From NCBI RefSeq assembly GCF_018613875.1, contig NZ_JAGGPJ010000036.1, forward strand, positions 1 to 64,000: a DNA stretch of 64,000 nt. The letters are read 5' to 3'. Position 1 is the stretch's first letter. Each line of letters starts with the position of its first letter. The translations under genes and the position numbers were made by a program. Shown one piece after another: positions 16,353 to 25,325 of this stretch. The notes below the pieces were generated by a model. The model saw nothing but the letters and a program-made list of their open reading frames with translations, did no database searches and was not told the origin of the DNA. This DNA comes from Arthrobacter sp. ISL-28. GTDB lineage: Bacteria > Actinomycetota > Actinomycetes > Actinomycetales > Micrococcaceae.

Positions 16353-17425
16353 GACCGGAGCAGCTCCATCGCCGCGCGCCCGGCGACCGGCACAATCGGC
16401 GCATAGGAGGCCAGGCGGGCGTCGCGGGTATGTCCCTGAAGGGCGCGGTTCGCGAGTTGCTGCAGGGCCACCGCGGTCTTCCATGATCCGAATGCCTCGT
16501 ACCAGGCGATGCGGCTCACGTCGATGCCCAAAAGCCCGGCGTAGTGCTCGCGCAGCTGGGAGCGGCTCCAGAGTCCGAGCTGGTCCTGGCCCGGCCAGAG
16601 CGCCCGTGCCGCCTCCCCGGCGGGGCCGGCCTCGGGCCAGTACGACAGCGCGGTCCCCAGATCGATCAGCGGATCACCCAGTGTCGTCATGTCCCAGTCG
16701 AAAATGCTGTGCACCCGCGTCGGATCACCGGGCAGGAACTGGCAGTTATCGAGTTTCAAGTCGCTGTGAACCAGCGAAACCCGGGAAGGTTCAGGCACGT
16801 CGCGGGCGAGCAGTGCCGCGACCTCGTCCATCGTCGGATCGGCGTCGTCAGGGCGGCAGGCCTGCCAGCGCCGCAGCCAGCCGCGTACCTGCCGCTCCGC
16901 GAAGCCCTCCGGGCGGCCCAGTTCGCCAAGCCCGCACGTCTCGGGGTCAACCAGATGCAGCTCGGCCACGGCTTCGATGAACGCGGCACTTACGGCGTCG
17001 GCGGCACCAGGGACAGCCCTCATCGATTCCGGGAGCGAGTCGCGGATGACAACACCGGAGCGGTACTCGATGACCAGGAACTCCGCCCCGATCACCGCGG
17101 GGTCGTTGCAGAACGCAAGCGCACGGGCGGCCCGCGGGTAGGACCGCCATAGTTGCGAGAGCACACGGTATTCGCGCGCCATGTCGTGCGCCCCGGCCGG
17201 GACTTCTCCGTGCGGCGGGCGCCGCACGACCAGCCGCCGCTCACCGAACGTCACGAGGTACGTGAGGTTGGCCGAGCCGTGGGGGAACTGGCGCACGGTC
17301 ATCGGGCCGGTCAGCCCGTCGCCGACGGTCTCCTGGAGGTAGCGCTCCAGTGCGGCCCAGTCCAGCTCGTCTCCCGGCCGGACATCGCCGATCTCCGGAT
17401 CGGCGTCAAGCATGTACTCACTCAT
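16349..17425 (-). CDS. APH-family phosphotransferase, ACAD10/11-kinase/LvaA-like
   Basis: The 358-aa protein has the kinase nucleotide loop TVRQFPHGSANLTYLVTF, the catalytic loop VHSDLKLDNCQF (HxDxxxxN) and the metal loop FDWDMTTLGDPLIDLG. These are aminoglycoside-phosphotransferase-fold motifs of the group found beside acyl-CoA dehydrogenases. Relatives ACAD10/11 and LvaA phosphorylate 4-hydroxyacyl-CoA (established knowledge). It overlaps both neighbouring crotonase genes by 4 bases, so it is an integral part of the operon. Antibiotic resistance is unlikely in this setting. Confidence 0.82.
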   Translation of the reverse strand: MSEYMLDADPEIGDVRPGDELDWAALERYLQETVGDGLTGPMTVRQFPHGSANLTYLVTFGERRLVVRRPPHGEVPAGAHDMAREYRVLSQLWRSYPRAARALAFCNDPAVIGAEFLVIEYRSGVVIRDSLPESMRAVPGAADAVSAAFIEAVAELHLVDPETCGLGELGRPEGFAERQVRGWLRRWQACRPDDADPTMDEVAALLARDVPEPSRVSLVHSDLKLDNCQFLPGDPTRVHSIFDWDMTTLGDPLIDLGTALSYWPEAGPAGEAARALWPGQDQLGLWSRSQLREHYAGLLGIDVSRIAWYEAFGSWKTAVALQQLANRALQGHTRDARLASYAPIVPVAGRAAMELLRS

Positions 17426-18207
17426 CGTTCTCCTGCTGTCTCACGGGCTACTTCACGCAGGGACCGGATCAGTTGGCCGGCCGCAAGCGCCTGGGTCTGA
17501 TTTTCAAAATTGATGGCGGTCAGCAGATCGGCCGTGACCACGCTTCCCCAGATGGCCCGCTTGGTCAAGCGCACGGCGAAGTCCTGGTTGCGGAGTATCT
17601 GCTCCGCGGTGTCCAGGGCTGCGGCATCCAGCTCCTCGTCGGGTACCACACGGGACGCCAGGCCGGCAGCGTCAGCTTCCGCTGCGCCCACCTTTCGTCC
17701 GGTGAGCAGCCATTCCGCGGCCCGTGATGCTCCTACGAACCGGGGGAGCAGCCACGTCATGCCCATGTCGGCGCCCGAGAGCCCGATCCGGTTGGCTCCG
17801 ATTGCGAAGCCGGCCGACTCTCCGGCCACGCGGATGTCCGAGGCGAGTGCGAACGCGAAACCAGCGCCGACCGCCGCGCCCTTCACCGCGGCGATGACTG
17901 GCTGTGGCAAAGCTCTGATCTCCAGCACCAGGTGGGCCACGTCCTGCTGTGCCTGGAGGAGCCCGTCAAGGTCGCCCTCCGCGGTCAGGTGTTCATAGCC
18001 GGTGTGGGTCTGGTCCATTCCGGAGCAAAACCCCCGCCCGCTTCCGCGCAGGATGACCACCCGGTCCGTGAGCGTCGTGGCGATGTCGGACATCGCGGCG
18101 CGGAACTCGGAGATGAATGCAGCGTCCACGGCGTTCAGCCGTTCGGGCCGGTTGAAGGTGAGCCGTACGACACCGGAGAGGGGCCGGTCGATCAGGATCG
18201 TTCCCAT
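17422..18207 (-). CDS. Enoyl-CoA hydratase/isomerase family protein
   Basis: This 261-aa crotonase has FCSGMDQTHTGY as the first oxyanion segment and GAAVGAGFAFALASDIRVA as the second. The usual catalytic Glu positions are replaced (GAGFAFA, GLSGADMGMTWLLPR), with an Asp in ADMGM. This resembles isomerase or dienoyl-type members rather than a standard hydratase. Its ATG overlaps the SDR stop (TGATG) and its stop overlaps the kinase start, so all three are co-translated. Confidence 0.85.
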   Translation of the reverse strand: MGTILIDRPLSGVVRLTFNRPERLNAVDAAFISEFRAAMSDIATTLTDRVVILRGSGRGFCSGMDQTHTGYEHLTAEGDLDGLLQAQQDVAHLVLEIRALPQPVIAAVKGAAVGAGFAFALASDIRVAGESAGFAIGANRIGLSGADMGMTWLLPRFVGASRAAEWLLTGRKVGAAEADAAGLASRVVPDEELDAAALDTAEQILRNQDFAVRLTKRAIWGSVVTADLLTAINFENQTQALAAGQLIRSLREVARETAGER

Positions 18208-18968
18208 CAGCGGTAGCCACCGTCTACGTTGATGAGAGCGCTCGTCGTGAACGACGAGGCGTCCGAGGCAAGGTACAGCGCGGCTCCGACGATTTCTCCC
18301 GGGTCACCGGCCCGCCGCAACGCGATCTTGGTCTGGGCATTGCGCTCGAAGGCCTCCATATCCCATGCCGCACTGATGTCCGTCAGGAACGGTCCGGCGA
18401 CGATCGTATTCACGCGCACCAGAGGCGCGAAGGAGCGTGCCATGCCCTGGGTCAGCGAGTTGAGGCCGGCTTTGGCCGCAGCGTAGGGCACCTCCTCGGG
18501 AGTGGGGAGGTTCGCGGATGCGCTGCTGATGTTGATGATCGACCCGCCCCCCGCCGCCATCATCCGTTCCCCGATCAGTGCGCTCAACCGGAAGGGCCCC
18601 TTGAGGTTCACGGCGAAGACTTTGTCGTAGAGTTCCTCGCTGATTTCGCCCAGGGACGAGTAGTGGGGCGACATCCCGGCGTTGTTTACCAGCACGTCGA
18701 CCTTGCCGAAACGGTCGTAGCTCTGCTCGGCCAGCTGGCCGACGTCATCCCAATGCCCGACGTGGCACCGCACCGCTAGCGAGCTGACGCCGAACTCCGC
18801 CGTGACCTGGTCGGCGAGGGCCTGGCAGTCGTTGATCTTGCGGCTGGCGATGACCACGTCGGCGCCGGCGGCCGCGTAGGCGCGGACAATTTCGCGCCCC
18901 AGGCCGCGGCTTCCTCCGGTCACGACGGCCACGCGGCCGCTGAGGTCGAAAAGTTTGTCACGATTCAT
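18207..18968 (-). CDS. SDR-family oxidoreductase
   Basis: This 253-aa short-chain dehydrogenase has VVTGGSRGLGRE, NNAGMSPHY, catalytic Ser in NISSASAN and YAAAKAG (Tyr/Lys). Basic residues after beta-2 (ASRKIND) suggest NADP(H). It is followed, with one base shared, by a crotonase and preceded 40 bases away by an acyl-CoA dehydrogenase. A role as keto-/hydroxyacyl-CoA reductase is plausible; by analogy with LvaD it could reduce a 4-ketoacyl-CoA before phosphorylation (inference). Confidence 0.87.
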   Translation of the reverse strand: MNRDKLFDLSGRVAVVTGGSRGLGREIVRAYAAAGADVVIASRKINDCQALADQVTAEFGVSSLAVRCHVGHWDDVGQLAEQSYDRFGKVDVLVNNAGMSPHYSSLGEISEELYDKVFAVNLKGPFRLSALIGERMMAAGGGSIINISSASANLPTPEEVPYAAAKAGLNSLTQGMARSFAPLVRVNTIVAGPFLTDISAAWDMEAFERNAQTKIALRRAGDPGEIVGAALYLASDASSFTTSALINVDGGYR

Positions 18969-19008
18969 GTGTCTATCTCCGTTTCGTCATCGAATCAGCT
19001 CCGGCGAA

Positions 19009-20160
19009 TCAGTAGCTGCGGGGAAGGCCGAGCACGCGCTCGGCGATGTAGTTCAGGATCATCTCGTTGTTCAGGGGCGCGATCCTGAGAATGCGCACCA
19101 TCGGCCAGATTGTCACGATGTCGGTGTCGGCGTCGAATGCCGACCCGCCATGGGTCTGCAGCGCGGCGTCAACGGCCGCGTCAGCTGCCTCCGAGGCCAG
19201 CAGCTTCGCCATGTTGGACAGGTCTCCGGCCGGCAGCCCCTGATCGATCTGCGCAGCTGCCTGGTATGTCATCAAGCGCGCCGCCTCCAGCTGGGCCTTC
19301 GCTTTGGCCAGCGGGTGCGATACCGAATGGTATTGGCCGATGGGCGCGCCCCAGGGTGCGCGCACTTTCGCGTACTCCACAGCCTTCGCCAGCGCGAACT
19401 GGCCAAGACCGAGCGTCCAGGCGGAAATTACGACACGTTCCGTGTTCAACGACTCGAACAGGCACGCCGCGCCCTTGCCTTCTTCGCCGATGAGCCCCTC
19501 CGGGGGAATGATGACGTCGTCAAAGTAGACGGTGAACTGGCGTTCCGGCGCGTGCCACTCGATGTTGAGCGGACTCATGCTGAGCCCAGGGGACTTCGCA
19601 TCGATAACGAAGAGCGACAGTCCGTCACTTTTGTTTTCCACACGGTCGCTCGGCGTGGTGCGTGCCACCACGATCATATGGTCGGCCTGGTCTGCGCCGG
19701 AGATGAAAACCTTTTGGCCCTTGAGCACATAGCTGCCGTCATCGCGCCGCGTCGCCGTGGTGGAGATCGCGAAGCTGTTGGTGCCCGCTTCCGGTTCCGT
19801 CAAGGCAAACGAGAAGGTGCGCTCCGCGGTGAGTGTCGCCTTCACATGGGTCTCGATCTGCTCCGGTGTGCCGAAGCGGATGATCGCCTGGCGCGAGAAC
19901 GAGGTCAGCGAGTAGATCATCGGGGGCATCCCGACGCGGCTCATCGCCTCCATCACGGCCGCGACGGCCGTGACGCCCCCGCCTGCCCCGCCATGTTCCT
20001 CCGGGACCCCCAGCGCGAACAGGCCCGCATCAGCCATCGCGGCATACAGTTCCGTCGGCGCCTCATGGGCGGCCGACTTTTCCAGATAGTACCGGCGGTC
20101 CCAGCGTTTTGTCAGGCCACTGACCGTCTCTGCGACGGCCTCGAGAAGTTCCTTCTCCAC
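19009..20160 (-). CDS. Acyl-CoA dehydrogenase family protein
   Basis: The FAD enzyme has FALTEPEAGTNSF (flavin/substrate signature), FISGADQADHMIVVA and the C-terminal QTHGGSAFDADTDI plus VRILRIAPLNNEM. A GTG at 20160 preceded by GAGAGGGG gives 383 aa, normal for ACADs. A longer frame to 20286 overlaps the upstream crotonase and was not chosen. It would form an enoyl-CoA, or act on a phosphorylated 4-hydroxyacyl-CoA with the kinase at 16349. Electrons would go to EtfAB at 36.4 kb. Confidence 0.88.
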   Translation of the reverse strand: MEKELLEAVAETVSGLTKRWDRRYYLEKSAAHEAPTELYAAMADAGLFALGVPEEHGGAGGGVTAVAAVMEAMSRVGMPPMIYSLTSFSRQAIIRFGTPEQIETHVKATLTAERTFSFALTEPEAGTNSFAISTTATRRDDGSYVLKGQKVFISGADQADHMIVVARTTPSDRVENKSDGLSLFVIDAKSPGLSMSPLNIEWHAPERQFTVYFDDVIIPPEGLIGEEGKGAACLFESLNTERVVISAWTLGLGQFALAKAVEYAKVRAPWGAPIGQYHSVSHPLAKAKAQLEAARLMTYQAAAQIDQGLPAGDLSNMAKLLASEAADAAVDAALQTHGGSAFDADTDIVTIWPMVRILRIAPLNNEMILNYIAERVLGLPRSY

Positions 20161-20173
20161 AGTTTTTCCCCTC

Positions 20174-20953
20174 TCAGCGCCCGACGAACTCGGGTACGCG
20201 ATGTTCCTTAAAAGCTCTGGGTCCCTCTGCGGCGTCATCACTGCGCAACACCCGGGTATTAAGGGCGTGCTCGATGACGAAGCCATCGGTTAGGGCCAGT
20301 CCGCGCACGACAGCTTCCTTCGCCGTCCGTACAGCGACTGGAGCGTTTTGCGAAATCTTTTCAGCGAGTTCGAGCGCACGCTCGAACTCCTCGCCGGGCT
20401 CAACGACCTCGTTCACCAACCCGACCTCATAGGCGCGTTGGGCCGTGATCGGCTGTCCCAGCAGGATCAGCTGCATGGCGATGGCGTAGGGGATCTGGCG
20501 GGGCAGACGGATATGGCTTCCGGCTCCCGGGATGAGGCCCCACGCCACTTCACCCAGTCCGAAGCGCGCATCGCTGGCGGCGACCCGAAGATCCGATCCG
20601 AGCGCGATCTCCAAACCGCCTCCGATGCAGATACCGCGGATCGCGGCGATCACGGGTATGAACAGTTCGCTGAAGAACCGCCGGGTGGGATCCCGGCTGA
20701 CGGTGTCGATGCCTGCCCCTACCGTTGCCGGCAGCAAGGATTCAAGATCCCCTCCTGCGGAGAAGGCCCGGTCCCCGCCGCCGCGCACCACGAGGCAGCG
20801 CACGGACGGATCGTGCTGAAGCTGCACAGTGGCGTCCTCGAGTTCCCGCACCATCTCCAGGGTGAACGCATTCAGCTTGGCCGGCCGGTCGATTGTCAGA
20901 ATCGAGATTGGCCCGCGGCGCTCGAGATCGATCCGCCCGGCAGTTCCGCTCAC
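20174..20953 (-). CDS. Enoyl-CoA hydratase
   Basis: This 259-aa crotonase keeps both catalytic glutamates: CIGGGLEIAL and LGEVAWGLIPGAGS. FSAGGDLESL forms the oxyanion hole. It is therefore a credible 2-enoyl-CoA hydratase of beta-oxidation. The GTG start at 20953 overlaps the thiolase stop (GTGA). A longer frame to 21001 adds only charged unconserved residues. It ends 14 bases before the acyl-CoA dehydrogenase start. Confidence 0.88.
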   Translation of the reverse strand: MSGTAGRIDLERRGPISILTIDRPAKLNAFTLEMVRELEDATVQLQHDPSVRCLVVRGGGDRAFSAGGDLESLLPATVGAGIDTVSRDPTRRFFSELFIPVIAAIRGICIGGGLEIALGSDLRVAASDARFGLGEVAWGLIPGAGSHIRLPRQIPYAIAMQLILLGQPITAQRAYEVGLVNEVVEPGEEFERALELAEKISQNAPVAVRTAKEAVVRGLALTDGFVIEHALNTRVLRSDDAAEGPRAFKEHRVPEFVGR

Positions 20954-22098
20954 GTCATCAGCTCCAGGATGGTGGCGTTCGCCATGCCTCCGCCTTCGCA
21001 CATGGTCTGCAGGCCGAAGCGGGTCCCGTTGGCGCGCATCCGGTGGACCATCGTGGTCATGAGCCGTGCTCCTGAGCCACCGATCGGGTGTCCCAGCGCG
21101 ATCGCGCCGCCGTCAGGGTTGAGTAGTGAACTGTCGGCTCCCGTCTCGGCCAGCCACGCCAGGGCAACGGACGCGAATGCCTCATTCACTTCAAAGGTAC
21201 CGATGTCAGAGAGGCTCAGGCCGGACTTCTTCAGGGCCATGGCCGTTGCCGGTATCGGGCCGGTGAGCATGATCCTCGGGTCAGACCCGGTCACCACGGC
21301 GGTATGGATGCGGGCAATCGGCGTGAGGCCGAGTTCCGCAGCACGTGCGGAGGTGGTGATCAGGAGTGCGGCCGAGCCGTCGCTGATCTGCGATGAGTTA
21401 CCCGCGGTGATCGAACCCCCCGGGCGGTACGCAGAGCGGATCGCCCCCAGGGATTCAACCGTTCCACCCCGGCGGATGCCCTCGTCCTTGTCGGCCACCG
21501 TCCCGTCCTCAAGGCGGTACCCGGCGATCTGGCCGTCGAAACGGCCCGCGTCCTGTGCTGCCGCGGCCCTCTCGTGGGAGCTCAGGGAAAAAGCGTCCAG
21601 ATCCTCGCGGCTGAGCGCCCACCGGTCCGCGATCTCCTGCGCCCCGATTCCCTGGTGGGGAAATTCTCCTCCATAGCGGGCGAGGGCGCGGGGCCCGTAA
21701 GGGGCGCCGCCGGCTGCAGAGGACCCGAGCGGCACGCGCGACATCGATTCGACGCCGCCGGCCACGACGAGGTCGTACTGGCCGGAAATAACACCTGCGG
21801 CGGCAAAGTGAACCGCTTGCTGCGACGAGCCGCACTGGCGGTCGATGGTTGTCGCCGGGACTGATTCCGGCCAGCCGGCTCCCAGAACTGCACTGCGGGC
21901 CAGGTTGAAGGACTGGTCTCCGACCTGCGCCCCGCAGCCCCAGATCACGTCGTCCACGAACTCCGGGTCCACCCCCGAACGCGCGGCCAGCGCCTCCAGG
22001 ACATGGGCCGACAAGTCGGCCGGGTGCACGGAAGCCAGAATTCCGTTCCTACGTCCAACGGGCGTTCGCACGGCCTCAACAATTACTGCATCGCGCAT
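20950..22098 (-). CDS. Acetyl-CoA acyltransferase (3-ketoacyl-CoA thiolase, FadA5/FadA6-like)
   Basis: The 382-aa thiolase has the complete catalytic set: nucleophilic Cys in TIDRQCGSSQQ (~89), NEAFA, His in GHPIGGSGARL and Cys in TMCEGGG. The DRQCGSSQQ form is typical of actinobacterial thiolases acting on steroid-like or branched substrates (family knowledge). It is first in a minus-strand operon of thiolase, crotonase, ACAD, SDR, crotonase, kinase, crotonase and SDR. The operator at 22161-22180 lies 63 bases upstream. Confidence 0.92.
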   Translation of the reverse strand: MRDAVIVEAVRTPVGRRNGILASVHPADLSAHVLEALAARSGVDPEFVDDVIWGCGAQVGDQSFNLARSAVLGAGWPESVPATTIDRQCGSSQQAVHFAAAGVISGQYDLVVAGGVESMSRVPLGSSAAGGAPYGPRALARYGGEFPHQGIGAQEIADRWALSREDLDAFSLSSHERAAAAQDAGRFDGQIAGYRLEDGTVADKDEGIRRGGTVESLGAIRSAYRPGGSITAGNSSQISDGSAALLITTSARAAELGLTPIARIHTAVVTGSDPRIMLTGPIPATAMALKKSGLSLSDIGTFEVNEAFASVALAWLAETGADSSLLNPDGGAIALGHPIGGSGARLMTTMVHRMRANGTRFGLQTMCEGGGMANATILELMT

Positions 22099-22160
22099 GT
22101 CACATCACTCCTTTGAGGGCTTCACTTATTCTCGTCGCGGGCATATCCCCATGATAGCAT

Positions 22161-22180
22161 TCAACCAACCGATTGGTCGA
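22161..22180. promoter_or_regulatory. TetR-type operator between thiolase and SDR genes
   Basis: TCAACCAACCGATTGGTCGA lies between the divergent thiolase (22098) and SDR (22259) genes. It matches the 14082 site at 16 of 20 bases and is palindromic except for three mismatched pairs. It would let one repressor control both operons. Confidence 0.7.
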
Positions 22181-22258
22181 CTACTTCATCATACACCTGT
22201 GGCCGTGATGTACTCGGACCTCGTGGGGAACCATCCAGCCGTTCAAAGGAGAATAAAT

Positions 22259-23029
22259 ATGGAAATCTCGAATTCTGTCGGCGTCGTCACCGGCGGGGCG
22301 TCCGGCCTCGGGGCCGGGGTGGTGCGCATGCTTATTGAACGAGGCGGCCGGGCAGCCATCCTCGACCTTGACCGCTCGCCTGGCTCAGAGCTCGCCGCCG
22401 AACTCGGCGACGCGGCGCTGTTCATCCCAACAGACATCACCGATCCCGAGCAGGTCGAGTCGGCGTTCGGCCAGCTTGCCGAGCGGTTCGGACGGGTCGA
22501 TCTCTGCGTCAACAGCGCCGGTACCGGCGAAGGCCACCGGGTCGTTGCCAAGGACGGCACACTGTTCCCTCTTGACGCCTACAAACGTATTGTCAATCTG
22601 AATCTGGTCGCATTGTTTGATGTCAGCCGCCGCGCCGCTGAACTGATGACGCGCAACGAGCCTGGAGCCGATGACGAGCGCGGGCTGATCGTGAATGTCG
22701 CCTCGATCGCAGGATATGAGGGGCAGGTAGGACAGGCTGCGTACGCGGGCTCCAAGGGCGCGGTGATTGCCAGCACGCTGCCGCTCGCCCGTGACCTTGC
22801 CCAGTGGGGCATCCGGGTGATGACGATCGCACCGGGAATCATGGACACAGCGATGCTCTCGGGCGTGAGCGACAAGCTCCGCACCGCTGTGACGGATCTG
22901 AGCCTTTTCCCCCGGCGTTTGGGCCGTCCTTCGGATTTTGCGTCCCTGGTCGGGCAGTTCATGGAGAACACAATGCTCAATGGGGAAGTTGTCCGCCTCG
23001 ATGCCGGTACCCGGCTTCCGTCACGGTGA
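22259..23029 (+). CDS. SDR-family 3-hydroxyacyl-CoA dehydrogenase (type II-like)
   Basis: The 256-aa SDR has VVTGGASGLGAG, NSAGTGEG, Ser in NVASIAGYEG and Tyr/Lys in YAGSKGA. ILDLDRS ends beta-2 with Asp, indicating NAD+. The insertion EGHRVVAKDGTLFPLDAYKR and overall form resemble type II 3-hydroxyacyl-CoA dehydrogenase (HSD17B10). The ATG at 22259 follows AAAGGAG. An upstream frame from 21845 reads through the promoter and is rejected. Confidence 0.88.
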   Translation: MEISNSVGVVTGGASGLGAGVVRMLIERGGRAAILDLDRSPGSELAAELGDAALFIPTDITDPEQVESAFGQLAERFGRVDLCVNSAGTGEGHRVVAKDGTLFPLDAYKRIVNLNLVALFDVSRRAAELMTRNEPGADDERGLIVNVASIAGYEGQVGQAAYAGSKGAVIASTLPLARDLAQWGIRVMTIAPGIMDTAMLSGVSDKLRTAVTDLSLFPRRLGRPSDFASLVGQFMENTMLNGEVVRLDAGTRLPSR

Positions 23030-23832
23030 TCGGCGTGAGTGAAGGGCCAAAGACTGCCGTTGGGGTGGAGCTCATCGGTGCCGTTGCGGTCATCACCATA
23101 GACAACCCGCCCGCCAATGCGATGTCCACGGCAGTGATCGGTGAGCTGGAAGAAGCCGTCACAGCCCTGGAGTCCGACCGGTCGGTCCGGGCAGTCGTCT
23201 TCACCGCGCTTGGCGGTGCAGCTTTCCTCTCCGGCGCAGACATTACGGAGCTGCCTGCCAGGATGGCTGATCCGGAAAAGTTCCACAGCCATACCGAGCG
23301 CGTGCGGGCGCTCTTCGCGCGGGTGGCTGGCCTCCCGCAGCCCACCATCAGTGCGGTCCAGGCAGACGCGGTCGGCGGCGGCCTCGAGTTTGTCCTCCTC
23401 ACGGACCTCGTCGTGGCCGCGCCGAAGGTGAAGTTCGCTCTTCCCGAAGTGCGGTTGGGACTCATCCCCGGTGCCGGCGGAACGCAGCGTCTGAGCCGCA
23501 GAATCCCTCCGCAGGTGGCGGCGGAGATGATCTTCCTCGGCCGCCCGATTTCCGCCCAGCGCGCCCTTGAACTCGGCCTGATCAACCGGGTCTGTGCCGC
23601 CGAATCGCTTCGCGACGAGGCCATGGCGCTTGCCAATTCGCTGGCAGAGCTCCCGCGGGTGGCCGTCCAGGCCGCCAAACGCGCACTTCGAGGCGGGGAG
23701 AGCGCCGGCTCCCTCACCGAAGGCCTGGCTGCGGAAGGCCGCGCCTTCACCGAAGCCGCGGCTTCTGCCGATGCACAGGAGGGGTGCCTGGCTTTCCTTG
23801 AACGCCGGCGCCCGAGCTTTAGCCATGAGTAA
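23026..23832 (+). CDS. Enoyl-CoA hydratase
   Basis: This crotonase has both catalytic Glu (VGGGLEFVLL and LPEVRLGLIPGAGG) and the oxyanion motif FLSGADITEL. A GTG at 23026 overlaps the stop of the preceding SDR (GTGA), giving 268 aa; an alternative GTG at 23035 is possible. Together with the SDR it forms a hydratase/dehydrogenase pair for one beta-oxidation turn, completed by the divergent thiolase. Confidence 0.88.
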   Translation: MIGVSEGPKTAVGVELIGAVAVITIDNPPANAMSTAVIGELEEAVTALESDRSVRAVVFTALGGAAFLSGADITELPARMADPEKFHSHTERVRALFARVAGLPQPTISAVQADAVGGGLEFVLLTDLVVAAPKVKFALPEVRLGLIPGAGGTQRLSRRIPPQVAAEMIFLGRPISAQRALELGLINRVCAAESLRDEAMALANSLAELPRVAVQAAKRALRGGESAGSLTEGLAAEGRAFTEAAASADAQEGCLAFLERRRPSFSHE

Positions 23833-24340
23833 GGGGCCCACGTTGGGAAGTGACATGTCCGAACCGGAATCAACGGTATATCCGCCCCTGACCCAGAACC
23901 GCGGCCGGATCGATCACATCGCCTTCATCGTGCGGGAGGAGAACTTCGAGGCCACAGTCGCCCGGGTCGCCAGTGTGCTGTCTTTGAACTTCGAGGGACC
24001 ATTCGACAACACCGAACTCGGGTTCCGGGTCGTCATCGACTGGCATGCAGGCATCGAGTTCCTGACACCCTATGACCGTGAGAAGGCCCCGATCCAGTTC
24101 GCCTATCTGGACAAGTACGGGGAGGGCTTCTACCGCCTGATTTTCGGCGTCAGCGACATGGAGTCCTCGCTGGACAGGGCCAAGGAGCATGGATTGCGGG
24201 TCGGGATCCGTATGGACGGACTCACCTTGACCCCGGACTGGGCGGAGCGCTTTGACAGGATCGAGGAGGTGACGGTGGAAAAGCCCGTTCCAGGCTTCTA
24301 CCTGACGCTCGGCCAGATCGAACCGAAGTCCGGCACGTAG
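23825..24340 (+). CDS. VOC (glyoxalase-fold) family protein
   Basis: This 171-aa protein has a vicinal-oxygen-chelate repeat: RIDHIAFIVREENFEAT with a metal-type His, HAGIEFLTPYD with Glu, FYRLIFGVSDMESSLDRAKE starting the second half, and a final GFYLTLGQ. Methylmalonyl-CoA epimerase and related lyases share this fold. The ATG at 23825 overlaps the crotonase stop; an internal ATG at 23855 is an alternative. It could epimerise or isomerise a CoA ester, but the substrate cannot be assigned. Confidence 0.75.
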   Translation: MSKGPTLGSDMSEPESTVYPPLTQNRGRIDHIAFIVREENFEATVARVASVLSLNFEGPFDNTELGFRVVIDWHAGIEFLTPYDREKAPIQFAYLDKYGEGFYRLIFGVSDMESSLDRAKEHGLRVGIRMDGLTLTPDWAERFDRIEEVTVEKPVPGFYLTLGQIEPKSGT

Positions 24341-24378
24341 CGGACGGTTATGCGCATATGTTGCCCCATGGATTCGGT

Positions 24379-24416
24379 CCGGTGTTCTCCCCGGCGGCCG
24401 CCGGGGAGAACACCGG
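24379..24416 (+). terminator. Perfect 19-base inverted repeat after the VOC gene
   Basis: Arms CCGGTGTTCTCCCCGGCGG (24379-24397) and CCGCCGGGGAGAACACCGG (24398-24416) are exactly complementary and meet with no spacer. It lies 38 bases after the VOC stop and before the next plus-strand gene, so it most likely ends the 22.3-24.3 kb transcript. No T-run follows. Confidence 0.7.
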
Positions 24417-24573
24417 ATCAGGCAGAGCCTGCGCAATCGGTTCCCCGCGCATACGCCCGGGTAAACCCATACAGCAGGTTCCTGGCTCCCGGCAGATGGG
24501 GTTGTTGAAGTAAGGTCCGGCCCAAAAGGTACGGCCGGCGACAGGGCCGGGAAACGGCCACGAAGGAGTAACA

Positions 24574-25325
24574 ATGGATGAGCAGTTCGCAGGAAAAACC
24601 GCCGTCGTGACCGGCGGAGGATCGGGCATCGGCGAGGCCGTCGCTCTCGCCCTCGCCGCGGAGGGTGCCAGCGTCGTGGTCAATGACCTCCGGCTCGAGA
24701 GCGCGCAGGCGGTTGTCGATAAGATCATCGCTGCCGGCGGCAAGGAGACCGCCGTCGCCGGTGACGTGGGAAACCCGGTGGACGTCAAGGCGGCGGTGGA
24801 CGCCGCAGTCAGCGAATACGGCGCCCTGAACCTCGCCTTCAACAATGCCGGCATCGCCAGCCCGAACGGACTGCTTGCCGACATCGACATCGAGGGCTAC
24901 CGCAGGCTCATGACGTAAACCTGCACTCCGTGTTCTACGGCATGTACTACCAGATTCCCGAAATGCTCAAGTCCGGCGGCGGGGCCATTGTGAACAACTC
25001 CTCGATCCTGGGACTCGTCGGCGCGGCCAGAGCGGTTCCCTACGTCACGGCCAAGCACGGAGTCTCCGGCATGACCAAGGCTGCTGCGCTTGGCTACGCC
25101 GACCAGGGCATCCGCATCAACTCGGTCCACCCGGCCTACATCGACACGCCGCTGCTGCAGGGCCTGCCCAAGAAAACCTACGACGGCCTGGTGGGACTGC
25201 ATCCGATCGGACGGCTGGGCACGGCCGAGGAGGTGGCCAGCATCGTCCTGTTCCTCCTCTCGGACAAGGCGAGCTTCGTGACCGGTTCCCAGTACGCCGT
25301 TGACGGTGCCTACACCTCCCGGTAA
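24574..25325 (+). pseudogene. SDR-family oxidoreductase with a single-base frameshift
   Basis: The 5' frame (24574-24918) reads VVTGGGSGIGEAV and NNAGIASPNG up to YRRLMT and a stop. The 3' frame carries NNSSILGLVG, YVTAKHGVSGMTKAA and ITGSQ-like GSQYAVDGAYTSR to 25325. Inserting one G in CTCATGACGTAAACC (near 24909) restores the family motif LMDVNLHSVFYG and a normal 250-aa SDR. All catalytic residues are otherwise kept, so this is a very recent mutation or a sequencing error. GAAGGAG precedes the ATG. Confidence 0.85.

Noticed and set aside
16349..17425. Aminoglycoside resistance kinase
   Set aside because: APH-fold motifs are present, but tight overlap with crotonase genes and an ACAD in the operon point to the acyl-CoA-associated kinase group.
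22579..23856. 425-codon minus-strand frame opposite SDR and enoyl-CoA hydratase
   Set aside because: Both plus-strand genes have complete catalytic motifs; the antisense frame has none.
24930..25325. Separate 131-aa gene starting at 24930
   Set aside because: It is the C-terminal half of the SDR at 24574; one inserted base joins both halves, and it lacks a cofactor-binding domain.
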